Shown piece after piece: positions 19,154-25,536 of a stretch of DNA of 25,536 bases (position 1 is its first letter; every line of letters begins with the position of its first letter). The DNA comes from Amphimedon queenslandica (lineage: Eukaryota; Porifera; Demospongiae; Haplosclerida; Niphatidae): the NCBI RefSeq assembly GCF_000090795.2, contig NW_003546644.1:6641-32176 (forward strand). Reading direction: 5' to 3'. The notes beneath the pieces are model-generated. The model saw nothing but the letters and a program-made list of their open reading frames with translations, did not search any database and had not been told where the DNA came from. A program made the position numbers and the translations under genes.

Positions 19154-22100
19154 ATGAATGCGGAAGAGACGGATTCTGTCTCTGATGATCTGCATAAGCC
19201 TTGCGCATCCCTAGCAGATGTTGCTAGTCACTTGGAGTCCTGTGTGACATTGAGATCACAAAGTAAACTACCCCAGCGTGGCAGCATTAGCAATGCAAGA
19301 AGACCCTTTGCAGCAACACCATCCGCTATGCTTGGGCCTAGCAATGCTAGGGCCCACACGTCCATCTAACAAGGGGGAACCTTGACTTCATCGAGTTCCA
19401 GTCGTTCAGTAGAGTCTGCCTTAGAAATTTCTCGTTTATTCAATTATCAACCAACTCTGGGAAAACGCGGAGCGGTCACGGATCAGTGGGGAAAGTGAAA
19501 AAAGCAGAAACTCAAAACATGGTCACATACGTTTGTATGTTTAGGAAGACGAAATCAATGTTTTGTTCCAAATCCATGCAAAAAAGCCCAACTAAAGTTG
19601 TCACAACTTGGCGAGAAAAACATTGATATGTACACACGTGCGGACTCTGATGAGTTTCACGATAATCTGACTACTCATTTTCCAAAACTAGAACTGGCTG
19701 GAGGCTTTGAACATTTGCGTCAAGGGTCAAACAAGACATTAGAATTAATACCACCTCCTCCCGAGGGTTATTCTGTGGAATATCTGAGGTCTGTGATCAC
19801 AAATGCGAAACTGTATTAGACCAATTCAGAGAGTTTAGACACATCAGCTGTTGAGGTGAGTTCATGCTTGTGTGAACGTAATCCTAGGACAAATAATATT
19901 GCTCACATACTAGCACAATAGTGTCTAAAGCATGGTTTACAGTTTTTGTATGTATAGATTAGAGATGGTTCCAAAAAGACATGGGAGGCATGCCTTCACT
20001 GTGGTGAACGTTTTCCGATTCAAGCACTTAAGAGTCATGCGTTTAGCTTTAGTTATTTTTTGTACATGAATTAGAGTACAACTAATTTTTTACAGCTATT
20101 TTTATGGTTAAAGGATTCAGTCTTATGAATGAAGTGATGAAGAAGCCCCAGGAATTTAAGTAGCAGTCACTGAATCTCCTGCAGAGGTAATATTTTTATT
20201 ACTTAAATTATATGGGAGTAGTGGAATCTATACATGCAAATTCATTCTTAGCTTTAAGTGATATTCTTCACCTTAACATTTTCCGTAACAGATAGATGAA
20301 ACGACCCAGACCTGGAGTAAGCACTGAAGTTAAGTTCCACCAATACCACTCATCAAATAAAGTAACTATGTCATACTAATGTGTAAAGCATTTTTACATG
20401 TGAAAGAAATGTTAGGACATTAGAAGATATAGTTGCAGTTCTTCAAAAGTCCTTTTTAGAACAGTCTTACTGTGTCGTCGTTAGAAGGAGTGACTTTATA
20501 AAGGACTGCATAGCAAATTGTAACAGAATGGCATTTAATCCGGCATACAGATTAGAAGTTGGTTTCACTTATGGGTGCAGCATGTACAATATATATTTTA
20601 GGAGTTTGTTGGAGAAGAGGGTTCATATACAAGTGGCTTGACACGCGAGTTTTTTTACTTACTTCAGAAGAGTATTGTCCCTAGGTACATTACAGAGAAA
20701 GGCACATTTGTTCAGGATTTATGTGAACTGAAGGTATCAATAGTACTTCTGTCAACAGCTACTATGATAATTATAATTTAAATTTTAGAATAATTCTTTT
20801 TTTTGTCATTGGGCAACTGGCGTCAATGTGCTTAGTACAAGGAGAGTCAAACTTTAATGTACTTTCGTCATCAGTTTACTGTTATGTCAGTGGGAAGGCA
20901 ATAATTGCCATCAATGTACAACCAGATGAAGTTCGAGATAGTGATGTTTCAGTTGTTATTGATGAGGTGATGTTTTTTATAATAATCATGACTTATTAGT
21001 GCTCAACGGGTGACCTTTTGTACTACCATGGAATAGTTGCACAAGATTTGCAATAAGCACACAACTGAGATATGTAGCAGTGGTTTTTCAAAACCAACGA
21101 GTCGTTTAACGTTGGAGGATAAGGAATCTCTTGTCCATTCTCTGTGTTTACACTCTGTCCATTTAGAAGCTAAAGCTGAAATTGATCAGTTTATGAATGG
21201 TATTTCTTGTCTTCCCACTTTAAATATGGAGCAGTTTTTTGTAAAAGCCAAGAAATAATTTGACTGCAGGTAAAACTTGATTATTTAAAATAAAGCCCTG
21301 ATATTTGGTGAGAAATTATGCTCACTAAAAAGAATCAGTGAATATGTTAAATTTTTGTACTCGGCAATAAGTGTCATCAATGATAGCTAAGTCATATTTT
21401 TGCTGTGTCAAGCTATTCTGATCAAATTCAAATTTTTTCAATGATACCTTTTCATTAGACATTATGCATGCATTCTAATTTGGTGTGTATAGGATTGTCA
21501 TAGCTTTATGGAACTTTTAGAGGGTATTTCATAACCAAAGTTCAACGAAGTGTTGATTATGTTTCCCATGTTCCTATACTAGCTGTATAATTTCAATCAA
21601 AATTTAGACTTTGTTCTAAAAGACCATGTGTATACTCAGAGGATAATTGATAATGTTTGTAGAAAGTTTATTTAAATAAAAAATTGAAACTTGGGAATAA
21701 ATATGTCATCCAAATTGGCCATCACAGAAACTGACAAATCACTAACAAAAGGCAAGGAAAAACTAAAGGCCATGCATGTCTGCCTCAAATTGTGACTACT
21801 CAAAAATATTGAATTTTTATGTTGAAACTAATTGCAGTAATTTTCACATGAATAAAAAATACAAAATCTTTTCCCAGCCATGAACACTTTTACACTTTCA
21901 CCTTCAAAAGATTGACCAATTATTACATATATATTTTAGACACATTGAGAAAGCAATTTGATGTGATTGAATATTCTGAGAGGGGAACAAACCAGAGACA
22001 AAAGGAAGAGGCAACATACATCAACTTTATGTCTTATTTGGATGAGATCGAGGAAGGTAAATTTAGGTAACTTTTTGTGGTTGATTTATAACTTCAATTT

Positions 22101-22356
22101 GTATTATAGGTGGTAACACTGCTGGTACAACACTGTCTCATGTGCTTAAGTGTTTTACTGGAGTGAATGCAATACCCCAGGTGGTTTCTCTTTTCGACCA
22201 ACACTCCGCTTCAGTTTCATTATTCATTATTCAACTTCTTCAACATGTCTTATTGAACTTACATTACCTACACTTTACCATGACAATCATGCTAACTTTA
22301 AGGAAAGCTGTGACATTTCTTACCTTCATCATGGAGAATTTGGCCTTTCTTTAAAA
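19154..22356 (+). pseudogene. G2E3-like HECT-domain E3 ligase pseudogene, multi-exon
   Basis: The first exon is one frame from ATG 19154 to a donor at 19856 (GAG/GTGAGT), broken by TAA 19367, TGA 19496 and TAG 19817. It contains TWSHTFVCLG, FPKLELAGGFEHLR and EGYSVEYLRSVITNAKLY, as in G2/M-phase-specific E3-like proteins. A small exon near 19958-20045 encodes a CLHCGERFPI...H finger. HECT N-lobe pieces follow at about 20420-20733 (VRRSDFIKDC, EFVGEEGSYTSGLTREFFYL) and 20789-20966 (VIGQLASMCLVQGESNF), then 21037-21269. An exon at 21940-22056 reads TLRKQFDVIEYSERGTNQ. The last exon, 22110-22356, holds GGNTAGTTLSHVLKCFTG, a frameshift at CCCC near 22180, and the C-lobe end with STSSTCLIELTLP. 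Its Cys (22246-22248) aligns with the HECT catalytic cysteine. HECT enzymes pass ubiquitin through that cysteine. Splice sites are largely kept while the frames are broken, so this is a fairly recent pseudogene. Confidence 0.85.
21225..21975 (+). repeat. Source segment matching inverted copy E
   Basis: Exon end, donor, intron and next-exon start of the HECT-like pseudogene. The reverse complement of 7725-8610 follows it in order with moderate identity. Confidence 0.8.
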
Positions 22357-23264
22357 TAACAATACCCCCATTTGACTTACGTTTAACAAGAGGTTTGCCT
22401 TTTACTTTTGGCATAATAGTATGATTTGTTTTTTTGCTGTATACTCTTTTTTTCAAAATGTTTGTTTCATATGATTAAAGATTTTGCAATGACTTGATCA
22501 AGTTAAGTGACTTTTCATCAATAATTGGCTAGTGCCACAGAAAGGTTGAAAGTTAAATGCAATTGTCTGGACAAATTCATCTCAGTAATAGTCGATTTGC
22601 ATTTCAAGCCCTATAAATCAATAAATAGTTATTATGTCTTCAACAAAGTTTCAGTCAAAAATAGTCAAAATATAAAATTTGGTTGAAGAACTACAGAGAT
22701 AATCAGCTGAACATTATGTATGCACATTTAATGGGGGGGGTGGGGCTGAATGCTTTTAGCTGAAAACTACAAGGTTTTACATCACAAGTCTCAAACACTG
22801 TAATGACGTGCTTAATACAATATTAAGCTAGTGCTACAGCAAGTTTGAATGGTTGTTGCAACCAAATTTAGTAGTTCATAATTTTTTATAACAAGTAATT
22901 GTGCATGCCTACTTAATAATGTCAGACAACTACCAGGATGAGACTGCTAACCTCTGTATTGAGCCCATAGGTAAATTTCTCATCCCTGGATGAAATGAAA
23001 GGACCATGCCTTTGACTTTTAAAAGATTGTAAATGGCCTGACATCATGCTGTATCTGCATGTTATGAACTGCATTAGTAAAAGTATTTTACAGTAAATTA
23101 AAAATCAAAGCAAATAGAACACAGCAATCATAAATGTTATTTATTTACATGTGTTCTTGTCTACCTTGAATTTCACTCTAATCATAAAGAGAAACATAAA
23201 ATGTGGAAATTATATTATTGACCTTACTTGAATGAAAAACTTAATATCAGTAGTGTAATACAGC
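22357..23264. other. Gene-free region
   Basis: No gene recognised. A run of nine G followed by TGGGG lies at 22733-22746. A short frame at 22919-22993 (MSDNYQDETANLCIEPIG, with GGTAAATTT at a possible donor) could be a first exon, but it is only 24 codons. Confidence 0.35.
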
Positions 23265-23485
23265 AGCAAAGATGAGACAGAAGTAGAGTAAAGAGAGATG
23301 TAGAATAATAAAACCATAAAGAGAGGAATGGTAGGAAGAGAAGAAGGGACAATGTATGAAAATAGACTATATTCAGGGAGATTGAAGAAAGGAGCACAGT
23401 GAGGGATTAAGAATTAGGAGGGAGTATGTGTAGAAAGATTGTATTTAGTGAATGTTAAGAGGGGTGGAAGTGAGTAACAAAGGAA
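23265..23485. repeat. Purine-rich (A+G) strand-asymmetric tract
   Basis: About 220 bases where the plus strand is mostly A and G (words such as AGAGAG, GGAAGAGAAGAAGGGA, GAGGGATTAAGAATTAGGAG). It is not a regular microsatellite. It may be a decayed GA repeat. Confidence 0.6.
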
Positions 23486-23806
23486 GAGCATACATGTACA
23501 TAACAAGCATAACTGGGTAAAAAATATTCCTATAATTGATTTCTCCACTTTGCAAGTACAACTTGGTCATCATTAAGACTTATAGAGGCTCTATCTACCT
23601 TGTGATGCTTGTAGAGAAGTCTTTAGACAGTATCTCTATGTTCTCTTGCTATTAAAAAGCTCTTAACTTTGTCCCATGTGTAAGCCACCACTTCGTTTGC
23701 AGTGGCCACACCCACCACGTAAAGGAGCATGGCGGGTGTTTGCTGAGGCTTGTTATTTCTCCAATACAACGTGTATAGAAGAAATGTAAGTGTGGACATA
23801 CAAATA

Positions 23807-23829
23807 AATGTATATAATATATATATATA
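23807..23829. repeat. AT dinucleotide microsatellite
   Basis: A short TATA run directly before ATAGATAG. Simple sequence. Confidence 0.7.
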
Positions 23830-23862
23830 GATAGCACGACAGTGAAATCAATTATAGGAATG

Positions 23863-23887
23863 ACCTGGGGGCTACGCCCCCTGAGGT
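23863..23887. repeat. GC-rich hairpin GGGGGC-TAC-GCCCCC
   Basis: GGGGGC (23867-23872) pairs with GCCCCC (23876-23881) around TAC, and outer ACCT/AGGT can extend the stem across a two-base bulge. It stands out in AT-rich surroundings and may be the 3' hairpin of a Helitron-like or SINE-like element, but no clear CTRR end follows. Confidence 0.6.
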
Positions 23888-25361
23888 TGTTAAAACTATA
23901 GATAATTTTCTAAGGGAATTGCCAAACGGTACAAACAGTCATAGACAAGCATCCTGTGTTACATAGTTTTACAAGGTGTATTATACTTGGAGAAATATTT
24001 TTTTCTATATTTTTTATGATGTATACATGTTCTTGTTTTACATAGAAAACTTTAGCTAATTCCGATTAGGATACGAATATTTAAGGCTTGTGACAATTAC
24101 CATTAAAATTACACATGAGGTAGTCTATATTAACATGTACAATACATGCCACTTACCATCATCATTGCTTTAGCCAATGCAACACAGCATTAATAATCTC
24201 TTTTCTTCGAATTCATCCTTATTGAATGTGGTCTTTCTTGAGTATCCTTTTAGTCAATACATTATTAGTCTGTATGTTAATAAACATTACAAATGAATAT
24301 ACTACATTACGACTTGTAGTAAGAGAGACAAAAAGAGATGGTAATTTTAATTATACAGTGATATCGATCCTTAAACACTCACTTGTTCTAATTGGACATT
24401 TTCAAGCTCTCTTCATCATTAGTACAGTACTGGTGACATTCTTCTACACAACAAATGATACATCAATTACTCAGCACACACAAAAATTTAATGTGTTAAA
24501 TTAACACAGAATGCTGTGTCAAATGTTGTTCCCAGATTTTACCACAAAACACGTGTTAAATGATGGTAGTGTGTCACTTTGGCACGCGTGTCACCAGCAA
24601 AATGTGTCATTTTTGTTATAATAATTATGTGTAAAACTTTAAAACTGTATAAGTAAAATCAATAATACTGTTATAACTGTTACTATAAGAGTACATAAAC
24701 TGTGTAGTTCCTTTGAGAACGAACGTAGGTCCTTAGCAAAAGAGCTAACAAACGTAAAATATCTTGCAGGTTTCTTAAATGACATCTTTATCTTCAAATA
24801 GATACTCTTGTATAAAAAGAAAGCAAAGTGCTTGAATAGACTTAGGATAGTTAACAAAAAACACATAGTAACTTGATATTAGAGATTTTCTTGTGCTATT
24901 TTAAAGTCAGTAACCTCAAATAGGATAGACTTCTCTACAATAATGAAAGCTTGAGACAGCCCACCAGAATCACTTTCAAAATGACTAAGCAAGGTTCAGA
25001 AAAAGGATTTTTAAAAAAAATATCATTAATTGATGATGAAGCCTATTATGAAATAAAATTAAAATAAACATAAAATATGAGTTAAACCTTGTACACACAA
25101 AATGCCACTGAAAATTTGGCTGTTATTCCTTGTCTGAATTGCTTGTCCAATGAATAAAGATCAGGTAGTTGGTCATCTTCTGATACAAGATCTCATTTGG
25201 CATTTTTTAACAAAACATGAGAGTTTCATCCACTTCGCTTCAACTTTTGCAACAACTCCTGATAATATCATTTCAAATTCAACATAAACCTATTTTAGAA
25301 TGATCGAGGGAATGGAAGATGCAAGAAAGGGAAAGATAAAATACTAGGATATTGCTTACCC
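23888..25361. other. Gene-free AT-rich region
   Basis: Open frames at 24226-24504 (plus) and 24639-24866 (minus) are hydrophobic and without recognised domains. In sequence this AT-rich, hydrophobic frames of such length are not evidence of a gene. An exact 17-base palindrome TGTGTTAAATTAACACA lies at 24492-24508, followed by several TGTGTCA-like words up to 24610. Confidence 0.4.
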
Positions 25362-25536
25362 AAATCTTTTTTCCAAAAAAAATATGCTCCTCTAGAATTT
25401 TCATTAATTGGCTAGAGCTTTTGATGATTTCTTCACATCTCATGGCGAACGTCATTTTTAGCAGTCTCCTAATTATAATAGAATTTCCATTCTTTTTTAT
25501 GTACTCAGCTTTTAGGTCATCACAATTTCTCTCATA
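25362..25536 (-). CDS. Possible internal exon, unidentified, runs off the window
   Basis: From the window end the minus strand is open (LKAEYIKKNGNSI, LLKMTFAMRCEEII, ILEEHIFFGKK) and reaches a good splice-donor match, GTAAGC, just after 25362. The reading is charged and helical and looks like protein. The short ILEEHxFF pattern reminds me of repeats in large uncharacterised invertebrate proteins, but I cannot name a family. It remains open past the donor for about 30 more codons, so the exon end is not certain. Confidence 0.35.

Noticed and set aside
22142-22359. Two separate overlapping genes at the end of the HECT locus
   Set aside because: The two frames are one exon split by a single-base shift near 22180; the first gives the start and the second the end of the same C-lobe.
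24226-24504. 92-codon plus-strand frame as a small membrane protein
   Set aside because: Hydrophobic composition is expected from T-rich sequence, no family was recognised, no splice or promoter support was seen, and several frames of similar length occur by chance in the window.
1-25536. tRNA, rRNA, CRISPR array or a bacterial-type operon
   Set aside because: No cloverleaf with the conserved T-arm, no rRNA-like sequence, no regularly spaced identical repeats and no run of close, co-directed open frames were seen.

Overview
The window reads as AT-rich animal nuclear DNA. It has short degenerate exons with GT/AG borders, many transposon relics, microsatellites and one assembly gap (195 N). 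The gene families seen are a TRAF-type RING/zinc-finger/MATH protein, a G2E3-like HECT protein, copia and hAT elements, and many small inverted-repeat elements. Together with the base composition they suggest an early-branching metazoan. My best guess is a demosponge such as Amphimedon queenslandica, but that is inference from memory of the families, not a search. I found no intact protein-coding gene, no convincing RNA gene and no CRISPR array.

Layout. 3-185: tail of a non-LTR reverse transcriptase. 445-1617: TRAF-family pseudogene on the plus strand, readable almost end to end but full of stops and frameshifts. 1618-4000: AT-rich, no gene, one hairpin element at 3841-3897. 4012-5875: 3' two thirds of a copia pol gene (end of integrase, reverse transcriptase, RNase H), 5'-truncated and broken. 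6129-10412: a block of at least five decayed minus-strand segments that match the 3' exons and introns of the HECT-like pseudogene at 19-22 kb. About 10.55-10.98 kb: unidentified minus-strand coding relic. 12055-13201: minus-strand hAT transposase relic (BED finger to C-terminal dimerisation region). 13512-13920: TA-flanked inverted-repeat element. 15306-15500: N gap. 16075-16400: TAA-type trinucleotide repeats. 16562-17290: TTTTAG-type hexamer repeats, interrupted by a 239-bp element with 37-bp inverted ends. 17562-17614: 25-bp near-perfect hairpin. 19154-22356: multi-exon HECT-domain pseudogene. 22360-25361: gene-poor, with a purine-rich stretch and small palindromes. 25362-25536: open minus-strand frame running off the window and ending at a possible splice donor.

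The genes do not form a pathway. The main story is decay and duplication. A HECT-like gene has left one nearly complete pseudogene plus several inverted partial copies 9-16 kb away. Those copies keep introns, so they arose by DNA-level duplication and not by retrotransposition. I did not find a convincing new biological system; the inverted HECT-copy block is the most worthwhile thing to check.
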